A stretch of 64,000 nt of DNA, taken from the NCBI GenBank assembly GCA_029979265.1, contig JAPOHW010000014.1, forward strand, positions 25,857 through 89,856. The letters run 5' to 3'. Source of the DNA: Actinomycetota bacterium. GTDB taxonomy: Bacteria; Actinomycetota; Acidimicrobiia; Acidimicrobiales; Aldehydirespiratoraceae. A program made the translations under genes and the position numbers. Positions 22,891-31,583 of the stretch are shown one piece after another. How positions within the stretch are numbered: the stretch's first letter is position 1; every line of letters starts with the position of its first letter. The notes beneath the pieces were generated by a model. That model did no database searches, had not been told where the DNA came from, and saw only the letters and a list, made by a program, of their open reading frames with translations.

Positions 22891-24151
22891 CGACCCACAC
22901 ACCGTCGTCGCGGACGATCTCGCCGCGTACCGCTGACTCAATGCACTCCTCGACCGACCCGAACGCCACGTCGAGGCCCAGATTGCCAGGCGCGTAGTAG
23001 GCCCATTTCGCCGAGTCGGTCATGGCAACGCCCTCGACATCCTCCATGATCGGCGTGATGTAGGTGCAGGTGTCGGTGACGATCTGCACCCCGCTGGCCT
23101 CCAAGCGAGCGACCCATCCCCGCAGTGCGATCTCGTTGGCAACACTGCGACCGGTGTTGATGTAAAGACGAACATGCGGGTGGACCTGCCGGTCGTCGAG
23201 GACATCGACCACCCGCCCGAACTCGGCCACCGAATAATGCGGTGTCCCCAGACTCACGACCCCGAGCCGGGACGAGGTCGAGGTCGTCAGTTGATCGCGG
23301 GCCAGCCGAAGATCGGCGGCCGTCACGACGTGGGTCTCGGCTGCAGGAGCGCCGCCGAGGGCTGCCTCGAGGGTCGGAGCCTCCGGGGTCGAGCCGACGA
23401 AGTGGAACATGGCGAGCGCGCCGGCGGCTGCGCCGGCTGCGCCGAGGGCCTTGAGGAGATGTTCGGGAACCTGGTCGGGGCCGCCGACCACCACTGGCAC
23501 CGACCGGCCGACCCGCTTGCCGATGTGATGGCCGAGCAGCGGGTAGAAGGCGTCGAGGGTGATCAGGCGTTCGGGCACGGCACCCACATCGAATACGACC
23601 GTTGCGCGGCGATGTTCGTCGAGATGCAGACCGGCGAGCGGAGCGCGTCCCGTGATCGCAGCAGAGATGTCGAGGAAATCGCCGTAGCGGTGCGTGCGCG
23701 CACCGAGGACCGAGTTGGCGAAGACGATGGCGTTGGACTCGGCCCAGGCCACGTGCTCGCCCGGGTTCGGGCGGTTGTCGTGTTGGTACGGAGCGCACGT
23801 GAAGGTCGGTCGGCAGCCCATGCCTTCGTACAACTCCATCAACAATCGTCCCTGTGACGCGGTGTGGGCATCGCCCCGAAAGAGTTCGGGGTGGATCAGG
23901 TCGAGCGAGCTGACGTTGAGAGTGGAAGGCACCACCACCTGTGCACCGCCCTCGGCGAGACGCCGGGGGAAGTCGACACTCGCCTGCCCGTTGTAGAGGC
24001 ACGAGTCGATGTGGGCACCGGTGATGTCGACCAACCGCTCGGCCCGCATCACCTCTGCGGTCCGGCTGACGACGCGCATTGCGAGGGCGGCGGCCGGACC
24101 GCCGTCGCCGTTGAGGAGCGCTTGGTCGCGATCGTCGAGGGTGAGGGGCAT
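22883..24151 (-). CDS. Aconitase X catalytic (DUF521) subunit, probable cis-3-hydroxy-L-proline dehydratase
   Basis: 422 aa. The family pattern is clear: I-T-G-A-H-I-D-S-C-L-Y-N-G, V-P-S-T-L-N-V, G-C-R-P-T-F-T-C-A-P-Y-Q, E-S-N-A-I-V-F-A-N-S-V-L-G-A-R-T and T-D-T-C-T-Y-I-T-P. Cysteines in the first, third and last blocks are likely iron-sulfur or metal ligands. It would dehydrate cis-3-hydroxyproline to Δ1-pyrroline-2-carboxylate, which the neighbouring reductase could convert to proline. The ATG at 24151 is supported by TACGGT seven bases upstream (24164-24159). Product specificity is inferred from neighbours. Confidence 0.85.
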   Translation of the reverse strand: MPLTLDDRDQALLNGDGGPAAALAMRVVSRTAEVMRAERLVDITGAHIDSCLYNGQASVDFPRRLAEGGAQVVVPSTLNVSSLDLIHPELFRGDAHTASQGRLLMELYEGMGCRPTFTCAPYQHDNRPNPGEHVAWAESNAIVFANSVLGARTHRYGDFLDISAAITGRAPLAGLHLDEHRRATVVFDVGAVPERLITLDAFYPLLGHHIGKRVGRSVPVVVGGPDQVPEHLLKALGAAGAAAGALAMFHFVGSTPEAPTLEAALGGAPAAETHVVTAADLRLARDQLTTSTSSRLGVVSLGTPHYSVAEFGRVVDVLDDRQVHPHVRLYINTGRSVANEIALRGWVARLEASGVQIVTDTCTYITPIMEDVEGVAMTDSAKWAYYAPGNLGLDVAFGSVEECIESAVRGEIVRDDGVWVDA

Positions 24152-24158
24152 TGGCGTC

Positions 24159-24168
24159 ACCGTAGTCT
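24159..24168. promoter_or_regulatory. Overlapping divergent leaderless promoters, acnX large / unknown gene
   Basis: Only 23 bp separate the two start codons. TACGGT on the minus strand (24159-24164) is seven bases from the acnX ATG, and TAGTCT on the plus strand (24163-24168) is six bases from the ATG at 24175. The hexamers share two bases, so the two messages probably compete for one polymerase site. Confidence 0.55.
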
Positions 24169-24174
24169 GACCGC

Positions 24175-24654
24175 ATGGACGCGCAGCCCGAAGCGACGCT
24201 TGCAGACGACGAGGCCCAGCTGGCTGCGTTTGCGCTCGACCTCGGTGATCGCATCGAGGCTGCGATCCCGGACTGGGTCGAGCGTTCACTTCGAGCACGA
24301 GGGGGTGCGGCATTCGATGCGGTGGCGGCTGCCGGTGTGGCAGCTGCGACCGCAGAGGAGGTCATGTCACCGCTTCGCATGGTCCTCGCAGCTGATGTCG
24401 ATCGTGCTGCGGGCTCCCCGCTGGCGGCGCTGAGAACGGGTGTCGGCCCGATGACCAGATGTCTGGACGCCTGGGGTGTGCCACGTCCGATGAGGGACGA
24501 GTTCCAGCAGCGTCGGTTTCCGAATGATCCGTTCGAACTCGGCCCGGCGGCCTTCAGCGAGGTCGACCCGTCGCTGCATGAACCGGGACTCGTGTGGGGG
24601 GCGGCCCGGGCCCATGTTCACCTTCGACGTCGTCGGGAGGCCGGCGGTGGCTGA
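24175..24654 (+). CDS. Hypothetical protein, mostly helical
   Basis: 159 aa; not recognised. It is rich in Ala, Arg, Asp and Glu with no signal peptide or membrane segment. Patterns that stand out are an N-terminal helical stretch, D-W-V-E-R-S-L-R, a Met/Leu/Ala stretch around residues 60-75, and W-G-V-P-R-P-M-R-D-E-F. It starts leaderless from TAGTCT at 24163 and its stop overlaps the next small gene. Codon use is like its neighbours. The two genes together may form a conserved lineage-specific pair; function unknown. Confidence 0.6.
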   Translation: MDAQPEATLADDEAQLAAFALDLGDRIEAAIPDWVERSLRARGGAAFDAVAAAGVAAATAEEVMSPLRMVLAADVDRAAGSPLAALRTGVGPMTRCLDAWGVPRPMRDEFQQRRFPNDPFELGPAAFSEVDPSLHEPGLVWGAARAHVHLRRRREAGGG

Positions 24655-24946
24655 GCGGGTGGTGATCACCCGAGACCTGATGGATGCCAGCCGTTTTCGA
24701 TCGGCTGCGCCCGGCGTTGCCATCGTGCGTTCGGCGACCGACGATGCACTCTGCGATGCCGCCGTGGTGCTGGTCGACCTCACACTCGGCATCGATCTGG
24801 CGTCGATCGTGGCCGAGGGACGGACGGTCATCGCCTATGGCCCACACGTCGACGACGACGCCCTCGTTGCGGCCAAGGAGGCGGGTTGTGACGACGCACT
24901 GGCGCGGTCGGTCGTCTTTCGCCGCGCCGCCGAGCTGCTCCGCTGA
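24647..24946 (+). CDS. Small hypothetical protein, receiver-like fold possible
   Basis: 99 aa from a GTG at 24647 that overlaps the preceding stop by eight bases; an ATG at 24614 is also in frame. Alternating strands and helices (V-V-I-T-R-D-L, A-A-V-V-L-V-D-L, V-I-A-Y-G-P-H-V-D, A-A-K-E-A-G-C-D-D-A-L) resemble a CheY-like or nucleotide-binding fold. The usual receiver acidic pocket and lysine are not clear, so signalling function is not claimed. It is coupled to the upstream unknown gene. Confidence 0.55.
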   Translation: MAERVVITRDLMDASRFRSAAPGVAIVRSATDDALCDAAVVLVDLTLGIDLASIVAEGRTVIAYGPHVDDDALVAAKEAGCDDALARSVVFRRAAELLR

Positions 24947-25063
24947 GCGGGTGTCGGTCCGGTAACAGACGCATCAGCCTCCGGAAACACTCTGGAAATC
25001 TTCGCTCTTTACCGTTCGGTCAGGCCCTGGGGGAGCCGCGGGGCGAAGGACTGGAGGAAGTCG

Positions 25064-26260
25064 ATGGAAGGCAACACCGCATGGATGTTGATGAGCACGG
25101 CGCTCGTGTTGTTCATGGTGCCGGGTCTGGCCCTGTTCTACGGGGGCATGGTCCGTTCGAAGAACGTGCTGAACATGCTGAACATGAACACCTACTGTCT
25201 CGGCATCGTGCCGCTGCTGTGGGTGCTGCTCACGTTTTCGTTGGGCAACAGTGGCGACGGTGAAGGGTTGGAGGCCTTCATCGGCAACCTCGACGCGCTC
25301 GGTCTCGCCGACGTCAAGGGCACCGATGCGCTGATTGCCGTTGCCTTCTCGATGACGTTTGCAGCGATCACGCCGGCGCTGATCGCGGGCGCCGTCGCCG
25401 ATCGAATGAAGTTCGCGGCATGGGCGGTCTTCGTACCCCTCTGGAGCCTCCTCGTCTACACGCCGGTGTTCTACTGGGTCTACGTCGGCTGGCATCACAG
25501 CAAGCTCGACCCGGCCGCCATCGATTTTGCAGGCGGCACCGCGATCCACATCAATGCCGGTGTTGCGTCACTGGCGCTGGTGATGGTGCTCGGCAAGCGG
25601 GCTGGGTGGCCGAGCACGGCCATGCCGCCTCACAACCTGCCGTTCGTGATGCTGGGTGCAGGCATCCTGTGGTTCGGGTGGTTCGGCTTCAACGGTGGAT
25701 CGGCCTTTGCCGCTGACGGGGTGGCGGCCCAGGCTGTCCTCAACACCTTCGTGGCCGGCGCTGCGGGCATGATCGTCTGGCTGTTGATCGAGCGCATTCG
25801 CGACGGTCACGCCACGACCCTGGGCGGCGCCTCAGGCGTGGTTGCCGGCCTCGTTGCCATCACCCCGGCTGCGGGCTTCGTCGGTGGGCTCTCGCCCATC
25901 GTCTTCGGTGGCCTTGCGTCGGTCTGCTGCTACTACGCCATCCAGCTGAAGACGCGATTCGGCTATGACGACAGCCTCGACGTTGTCGGTATCCACATGG
26001 TCGGCGGCATCGTCGGTGGTGTCCTGCTCGGGTTCTTCGCCGATGCGAGCATCGGCGGTGTCGATGGGTTGTTCTTCGGTGACGGCGCCCTCGTGGTCAG
26101 CCAGGTCATCGCCATCGTCTCGGTCATCGCCTTCTCGTTCGTAGTCACCTTCGTCATCGCCAAGGTGCTCGACAACGTGATGGGGATTCGGGTCAGCGCC
26201 GACGACGAGGTGGCCGGTCTCGACCAGACCCAGCACGCCGAGACGGCCTACGTCGACTGA
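25064..26260 (+). CDS. amt: Ammonium transporter Amt
   Basis: 398 aa integral membrane protein with about eleven hydrophobic segments and no signal peptide extension. Family blocks: A-L-F-Y-G-G-M-V-R, A-I-H-I-N-A-G-V-A (first pore histidine), G-W-F-G-F-N-G-G-S-A and D-V-V-G-I-H-M-V-G-G (second pore histidine). It lets NH3/NH4+ into the cell and is normally gated by a PII protein. The ATG at 25064 follows CTGGAGGAAG. glnD begins 51 bp downstream, but no PII (glnB/glnK) gene lies between them. The 117-bp upstream gap has no sure regulator site. Confidence 0.95.
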   Translation: MEGNTAWMLMSTALVLFMVPGLALFYGGMVRSKNVLNMLNMNTYCLGIVPLLWVLLTFSLGNSGDGEGLEAFIGNLDALGLADVKGTDALIAVAFSMTFAAITPALIAGAVADRMKFAAWAVFVPLWSLLVYTPVFYWVYVGWHHSKLDPAAIDFAGGTAIHINAGVASLALVMVLGKRAGWPSTAMPPHNLPFVMLGAGILWFGWFGFNGGSAFAADGVAAQAVLNTFVAGAAGMIVWLLIERIRDGHATTLGGASGVVAGLVAITPAAGFVGGLSPIVFGGLASVCCYYAIQLKTRFGYDDSLDVVGIHMVGGIVGGVLLGFFADASIGGVDGLFFGDGALVVSQVIAIVSVIAFSFVVTFVIAKVLDNVMGIRVSADDEVAGLDQTQHAETAYVD

Positions 26261-26311
26261 TCGGCAACCGGTACCCTCGGCGGTGTGTGCTGTCGGCGGT
26301 TCCGTTGAACG

Positions 26312-28600
26312 ATGAAGACCATCCCCGCAACCGCCGCCGTCGTCGCCGACCGTTCTCTGGTCGGAACGGCGCTGGCGGCGGCGTACACCGCTGAAGTCGA
26401 CAGCTGGTTGCGCTCGGTGATCGACGAAGTCGGTGATCTTCCCGGCTTCGCCCTCGCCGCAGTCGGAGGCTATGGCCGCGGTGACCTCAGCCCTGGCTCC
26501 GATCTCGACCTTCTGCTCGTGTGTCAATTCGAGGGTTCGGCCGCAGGGGTTGCCGAGCGCATCTGGTACCCGATCTGGGATTCGGGCATGAAGCTCGGCC
26601 ATGCCGTTCGCACGGTCGACGAGGCCCTCGATCTCGCGGCGAAGGATCTCGACACGGCGACATCGCTTCTCGAGATTCGCTGCCTCGGTGGCAGCGAGAC
26701 GCTCGTCGACGACCTGCGGCGACGTGCCCTCACGCAGTGGCGAGACAACCGCGACGGCATGCTCGATCAACTGACCGTGCGTTGCCGTGAACGGCATGCG
26801 TCGTCCGGTGAGCTCGCCTTCCTCCTCGAACCCGACCTCAAGCTCTCCCAGGGGGGACTGCGCGACCTCCACACGCTTCGGTGGATCGACCTCGCCGACC
26901 CTGAACTTCTCGAGGACAGCGAACGTCAGGCGCTCGACTGGCCCCACCATGTCTTGCTGTCGGCCCGCATCGAGCTCCATCGTTCGACGGGTCGAGCCAA
27001 CAACCAACTCCTGCTGCAGGAGCAGGACGAAATCGCCGAACGCCTCGGCTACGGCGACGCCGACGACCTGATGGCCGATGTGACCACCGCGGGCCGGACC
27101 GTGCAGGGCATCCAGGATGCGGTGTTGCATCGCATCCATCTTCGGGGCCAGCGTCGTCGCCGACTGCGCAAGACCCGAGAGCTGGGACATGGCATCGAGC
27201 TTGCCGACGACGCAGTGCGACTCGCCTCCGATGCCGATGCCAGCGACCCGATCATGCCGCTTCGCATCGCGCTCCACGCAGCACGCCACGACGCGTTCAT
27301 CGAGCGTGATGTGCTCGATCGCATCGCCGAGGAAGGCACTGCGCTGCCCGACCCGTGGCCCGACGAGGCTCGCGATCTTTTCGTCGATCTGCTGCTCACC
27401 GGCCACGACATGATTCGAGTGATGGAGGCGCTCGACCAGGTCGACCTCCTCACACGGCTCATCCCCGAGTGGGCGCCCAATCGCCACCGACCGCAGCGCA
27501 ACGCCTATCACCGCTTCACGGTCGATCGTCATCTGCTCGAGGCCGCCGCAGAGGCAGCCGAACTCGTCGACCGGGTCGAGCGGCCCGACCTGCTGGTGCT
27601 CGGTGGCCTCTTTCACGACATCGGGAAGGGCTATCCGGGCGATCACAGCGAGGTTGGCGTCGGGCTGGTCAACACGATCGCCCTACGCATGGGGTATCCG
27701 CCCGAGGACGTCGAGATCCTGGAGGCGTTGGTGCGTCACCATCTGCTGTTGCCCGATCTTGCCGCCCGCCGTGATCTTGAGGACATCGGCACGATCATCG
27801 CGGTGGCCGATGCGGTCGGTTCGGTCGGTACCACCGAATTGCTTGCTGCGTTGACCGAGGCCGACTCGATCGCCACCAGCAAGTCGGCGTGGGGTGGGTG
27901 GAAAGCCGAACTCGTCAACGACCTTGCCACCCGAGTCGTCGCCTATCTGCGCGGAGAGCACGAGGAACATGCGGAGTCGGTCTTCCCGTCCGACGTTCTG
28001 CTCGAGCGAGCATCATCGGGCCAACAGCTGGTAGAGATCGAGGGCAACCTCATCACGATCGTCACGCCAGATCGCCCGGGTGTGTTCAGCCGGGTGGCGG
28101 GCGCGTTGGCGTTGCACGGCATCGACATTCTCGATGCCAACCTCACCACCGCAGGTCACATGGCGATCGACGAGATTCGCGTCGAGGGGGGCGTCGCCCT
28201 CCATGAACGGCCCGAGGCTGTCACCCGCGACATCGACCGTGCCCTTCGCCGCGAACTCGCGATCACCGCTCGGCTGCTGCGGCGGGCCAAGTCGTATCGC
28301 TTCCAGCGGGTGACGACGGCGCGTCCGGCGGACCCCAGAGTGATCGTCGACAACGACATCTCTGCCATCGCAACGGTCCTCGAGGTGCGAGGACCTGACT
28401 CGATCGGCTTTTTGTACCGAGTGACCCGGGCATTCGTGGAGCTCGACCTCGACATCACTCGGGCGAAGGTCCAGACACTCGGTGCCGACGTGGTCGACAC
28501 CTTCTATGTGCGAGGCCCGAGCGGCACGAAGGTCACCGATCCCGACTACCTTGCAGAAATCGAACTCGCTGTGCTGTCGGCCATCGGCGCCGACGCCTGA
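26312..28600 (+). CDS. glnD: [Protein-PII] uridylyltransferase/uridylyl-removing enzyme GlnD
   Basis: 762 aa. Order: nucleotidyltransferase domain with G-G-Y-G-R-G-D (52-58) and D-L-D; helical linker; HD phosphohydrolase domain with G-L-F-H-D-I-G-K-G near residue 435; two C-terminal ACT domains (I-V-T-P-D-R-P-G-V-F and a later V-R-G-P-D-S-I-G-F). It senses glutamine and modifies PII to set nitrogen metabolism. Slightly shorter than proteobacterial GlnD (about 850-890 aa), mostly at the N-terminus. Its neighbour amt supports the role. In actinobacteria the enzyme may adenylylate rather than uridylylate PII. Confidence 0.93.
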   Translation: MKTIPATAAVVADRSLVGTALAAAYTAEVDSWLRSVIDEVGDLPGFALAAVGGYGRGDLSPGSDLDLLLVCQFEGSAAGVAERIWYPIWDSGMKLGHAVRTVDEALDLAAKDLDTATSLLEIRCLGGSETLVDDLRRRALTQWRDNRDGMLDQLTVRCRERHASSGELAFLLEPDLKLSQGGLRDLHTLRWIDLADPELLEDSERQALDWPHHVLLSARIELHRSTGRANNQLLLQEQDEIAERLGYGDADDLMADVTTAGRTVQGIQDAVLHRIHLRGQRRRRLRKTRELGHGIELADDAVRLASDADASDPIMPLRIALHAARHDAFIERDVLDRIAEEGTALPDPWPDEARDLFVDLLLTGHDMIRVMEALDQVDLLTRLIPEWAPNRHRPQRNAYHRFTVDRHLLEAAAEAAELVDRVERPDLLVLGGLFHDIGKGYPGDHSEVGVGLVNTIALRMGYPPEDVEILEALVRHHLLLPDLAARRDLEDIGTIIAVADAVGSVGTTELLAALTEADSIATSKSAWGGWKAELVNDLATRVVAYLRGEHEEHAESVFPSDVLLERASSGQQLVEIEGNLITIVTPDRPGVFSRVAGALALHGIDILDANLTTAGHMAIDEIRVEGGVALHERPEAVTRDIDRALRRELAITARLLRRAKSYRFQRVTTARPADPRVIVDNDISAIATVLEVRGPDSIGFLYRVTRAFVELDLDITRAKVQTLGADVVDTFYVRGPSGTKVTDPDYLAEIELAVLSAIGADA

Positions 28601-28618
28601 TGTGCTGCCACGATCTCC

Positions 28619-29314
28619 ATGAACGACCGCCCTGCCACCGAACGAGAACTGCTGCGGTGGGCGGAGGCGTTGTCGGCCACTGCGATCACGGGGCTCGGTT
28701 TCACCGACAATCTGTACGAACGGGAGCGTTTCGAGCAGGTACTCGAGATCGCGGCCGACATTCGTGCCCACGTGTCGGGTGGACTCGATCCGAGTCGTCA
28801 GGTGCAGGAGTGGCTTGACCGCATCGGGAGTGGGGTCGCGGGCTATCAGACACCGAAGATCACCGTTGGCGCCGTTGTGGGCAACGACGACGGCGAACTG
28901 CTCATGGTGAAGCGAGCCGATTCCGGTGTCTGGCTGTACCCGACCGGGTGGGCCGACATCGGATACTCACCAGCCGAAGTCGTGATGAAGGAGGTGAAGG
29001 AGGAGACCGGCATCGAGTGTGATGTTGTGCGGCCGATTGCCGTCCTCGACGGTCAACGTCGCGGGTTCACCCGCATCCCGCTCGTCTCCCTCGTCTTTCA
29101 CTGTCGAGCCACGGGTGGCGTGCTCGAACCTCACCCGCTCGAGTGTGCCGATGTCGGCTTCTTCGCCGAACATTCGCTTCCGGAGCCGACGGTCGGTGTC
29201 GACCTGTGGGCCGAACATGCATTCCGAGCGATCCGGGGCGAAGATGTGCCCGTCTTGTTCGATTCGCCCCGCGATCCTGTCTGGAGGGGTGACCCCATGT
29301 TGGAGATCGAGTGA
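28619..29314 (+). CDS. Nudix hydrolase with helical N-terminal domain
   Basis: 231 aa. The Nudix box is at residues about 121-143: G-W-A-D-I-G-Y-S-P-A-E-V, then V-M-K-E-V-K-E-E-T-G-I, carrying the metal-binding glutamates. About 70 residues before it form a helical domain typical of the ADP-ribose/nucleoside-diphosphate Nudix group (PF12535-like). The substrate is probably a nucleotide sugar or ADP-ribose. It overlaps the alpha/beta hydrolase gene by four bases. Confidence 0.85.
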   Translation: MNDRPATERELLRWAEALSATAITGLGFTDNLYERERFEQVLEIAADIRAHVSGGLDPSRQVQEWLDRIGSGVAGYQTPKITVGAVVGNDDGELLMVKRADSGVWLYPTGWADIGYSPAEVVMKEVKEETGIECDVVRPIAVLDGQRRGFTRIPLVSLVFHCRATGGVLEPHPLECADVGFFAEHSLPEPTVGVDLWAEHAFRAIRGEDVPVLFDSPRDPVWRGDPMLEIE

Positions 29315-30144
29315 CCGTTACGGCAACCATCGACCACGGAACGACGCGCGACGGACTGATCCAGCTCCGACGCCGCTGGAGCCCGTCCGGTCCAGCCACG
29401 GCGACGGCGCTGCTGGTTCACGGGATGGGTGAGCACAGTGGCCGTTACGAGCATGTCGGAACTCGACTCGCCGAGCGCGGGATCGACACGGTTGCGATCG
29501 ACAACCGGGGTTACGGCCAATCGGGGGGGAAGCGGGCCTTCGTCGCCGATTGGGAGCACTTTCACAACGACATCGAGGACCAACTGGCCGAGATCCGCTC
29601 GCTCGGGCTGCCGACGGTGCTGATCGGTCACTCGCTCGGTGGTCTGATGGCCGTCGGGTACTGCGGCTCCAGCCGTCCACAGCCCGACGCACTGATCGTG
29701 TCGGGTCCTGCGCTCGCGGCAGAGCTTGACGGTCGGGCGAAGACGCTTGTCACCCTCGGCCCGGCCATCCGTCGCTTCGCGCCTGGATATGAACATCGCG
29801 ATGCGTGGGACGCGACCGTCTACGCCGAGGATGTCTCGGTCGGGGAGCGGTTCATGGAAGATCCGCTGCGCGTCGACTTTGTGACGATCTCCTTGGCCCT
29901 CGAGTCGATCGATGCGATCCGTCGGGCCCGGGCCTCGGTCGGAGACATCGACATCCCGGTCCTGTGCGTCCACGGGGCCAAGGACAAGCTGGTTCCGGTC
30001 CGGGCGTCGGAGATTCTGTCGACGGTGCCGGGCGCGAGGCGCATCGTGTACGACCACCTCGGCCATGAGGTCTTCAACGAGCCGGAAGGGCTCGACATCG
30101 TCGACATCTGCGCCGAGTGGGCGGTCGACGTGCTTGGCGTCTGA
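29311..30144 (+). CDS. Alpha/beta hydrolase, monoacylglycerol-lipase-like
   Basis: 277 aa, GTG start overlapping the Nudix stop. Serine nucleophile in L-I-G-H-S-L-G-G-L-M, an oxyanion region L-L-V-H-G-M-G-E-H-S-G-R-Y and a C-terminal histidine in H-L-G-H-E-V-F-N-E. This is the serine aminopeptidase S33 / monoglyceride lipase type (hydrolase_4). No secretion signal, so it is cytoplasmic. The natural ester is unknown. Confidence 0.87.
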   Translation: MTVTATIDHGTTRDGLIQLRRRWSPSGPATATALLVHGMGEHSGRYEHVGTRLAERGIDTVAIDNRGYGQSGGKRAFVADWEHFHNDIEDQLAEIRSLGLPTVLIGHSLGGLMAVGYCGSSRPQPDALIVSGPALAAELDGRAKTLVTLGPAIRRFAPGYEHRDAWDATVYAEDVSVGERFMEDPLRVDFVTISLALESIDAIRRARASVGDIDIPVLCVHGAKDKLVPVRASEILSTVPGARRIVYDHLGHEVFNEPEGLDIVDICAEWAVDVLGV

Positions 30145-30147
30145 CGC

Positions 30148-31017
30148 TCAGTCGACGTCGCGAAGGAACTCCTCGACCTCGGCGACCAGAAGTTCTGGGT
30201 CGTCGTCGAGGTTGTCGGCGTCGTCGAGGTCCCACGCCTCCTCGAGGTCGCGAACGTACTCGAGGGTGTCGTCGTCTTCGGTGACGAGTTCGTCCACCTG
30301 GCGCTCATAGGCGGCAGCGGCGATCTCGAGGTCGGTGACGAAGACGCTGGTACCGAGGAGTTCGCAGACCTTGTGCACCAGGGCCAGGCCCGCTTTCGGG
30401 GATGGGGCGCCCGGAACGTATGACGGGACAGCGGCCCAGAACGACGCAGTGGGGAAGCCGGCTGCGGCGGCTTCGGTGGAGAGGACACCGACGATGCCGG
30501 TCGGTCCTTCGTAGCTCGACGGTGCGAGGTCGAGTTGGCTCATCAGTACCGGGTCGTCGGTGGCCCCGTAGATCTCCACGGGCCGAGTGTGCGGCACGTC
30601 GGCCAGGAGTGCCCCGAGGGTGACGATTCGGCTGGCTCCGATCTGGCGAGCGGCAGCGACGACCTGTTCGCAGAACGTGCGCCACCGCAGTTGCGGTTCG
30701 AGGCCGAGCAGTACCGCGATGTCGTGGCCGCTCGACGGTGCCCGCCCGACGAGGAGTTCGTTCTCGGGCCAGGTGATCGAGCGGTTGCGGTCTTCGTCGA
30801 GGTGAACGAGCGGCCGGGTGGTACTGAAGTCGTAATAGCGTTCGGGGTCGATCAGTGCGAGCGGGGTGGCGTCGAACCGTTCGGCGAGGTGGCGTGCTGC
30901 GATCGTTGCGGCGTCGCCGGCGTCATTCCAGCCCTCGAACGCAACGACGAGAACAGGGTCACGAAGATCGGGTGTGGGGCGGAGCCACTTCAGATCGTCG
31001 GCAGAGTTCTCGGCCAC
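30148..31017 (-). CDS. PAC2-family protein
   Basis: 289 aa. Blocks V-V-A-F-E-G-W-N-D-A-G-D-A-A, G-L-E-P-Q-L-R-W, L-G-A-L-L-A-D-V-P-H-T-R-P-V and T-G-I-V-G-V-L are those of the PAC2 (proteasome assembly chaperone 2-like) family common in actinobacteria. The C-terminus is a very acidic tail. Whether it helps proteasome assembly in bacteria is unproven. GTG start at 31017 with TAGCTT (31029-31024) six bases upstream, so probably leaderless. It is convergent with the hydrolase gene, 3 bp apart. Confidence 0.88.
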   Translation of the reverse strand: MAENSADDLKWLRPTPDLRDPVLVVAFEGWNDAGDAATIAARHLAERFDATPLALIDPERYYDFSTTRPLVHLDEDRNRSITWPENELLVGRAPSSGHDIAVLLGLEPQLRWRTFCEQVVAAARQIGASRIVTLGALLADVPHTRPVEIYGATDDPVLMSQLDLAPSSYEGPTGIVGVLSTEAAAAGFPTASFWAAVPSYVPGAPSPKAGLALVHKVCELLGTSVFVTDLEIAAAAYERQVDELVTEDDDTLEYVRDLEEAWDLDDADNLDDDPELLVAEVEEFLRDVD

Positions 31018-31072
31018 CGAATCAAGCTATCGGCGTGTCGATCGAACCAATCGGCGGATCGGTTCGGCGGGG

Positions 31073-31522
31073 TCAGGATCCGGTGGACAGGTCGGGCTTG
31101 TGGTACCGGTAGACGTTGGTGTCTCGTGCCTCGAACCCGATGCGCTGATAGAGGCGATTCGCCGCCTCACGCGATGGACGAGAGGTCAGATCGACGGTGA
31201 TCGCCCCCTGGCCGAAGGCATGTTCGATGGCTGCTTCGTTGAGGAGCCGACCGACGCCCTTTCCGCGTGCTGCGTCGTCGACGATGACGTCTTCGATCCA
31301 TGCCCGAATACCGGTCGGGATGGGGAACACGACGAGGGTCAGGACGCCAACGATGCCGGTCTCGTCGGAGGCGACGAAGAACGAGTTCGCCTCATGGCGG
31401 CACACACGGTCGAGTTCGTCGAACGACGGTGGCGGATTCGACGACGACAGTTGCGGCACCAGACGCTGCATTGCGGCATGGAGATCGTCGGATGCTCCGG
31501 TTGCGATGGTGACGTCGACCAT
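31073..31522 (-). CDS. GNAT-family N-acetyltransferase
   Basis: 149 aa. Acetyl-CoA site D-V-I-V-D-D-A-A-R-G-K-G-V-G-R-L-L and a late A-N-R-L-Y-Q-R-I-G-F mark a GNAT acetyltransferase. The acceptor is unknown. It stands alone between PAC2 and the sugar-dehydrogenase-like gene, same strand, with 55-61-bp gaps holding no obvious signals. Confidence 0.85.
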   Translation of the reverse strand: MVDVTIATGASDDLHAAMQRLVPQLSSSNPPPSFDELDRVCRHEANSFFVASDETGIVGVLTLVVFPIPTGIRAWIEDVIVDDAARGKGVGRLLNEAAIEHAFGQGAITVDLTSRPSREAANRLYQRIGFEARDTNVYRYHKPDLSTGS

Positions 31523-31583
31523 GCCGCCACGGTATTACGCCGGGAGGGGCGTCGGTCGTTCCTCGCAGGAACAAACCGACGGA

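Noticed and set aside
24947..25063. A GlnR-type site upstream of amt (GAAAC and GAAAT spaced 11 bp)
   Set aside because: Only a partial match to the GlnR pattern and no known GlnR in view; too weak to report as a feature.
25832..27646. A long minus-strand open frame opposite amt and glnD
   Set aside because: Antisense shadow; GlnD and Amt motifs are intact on the plus strand.
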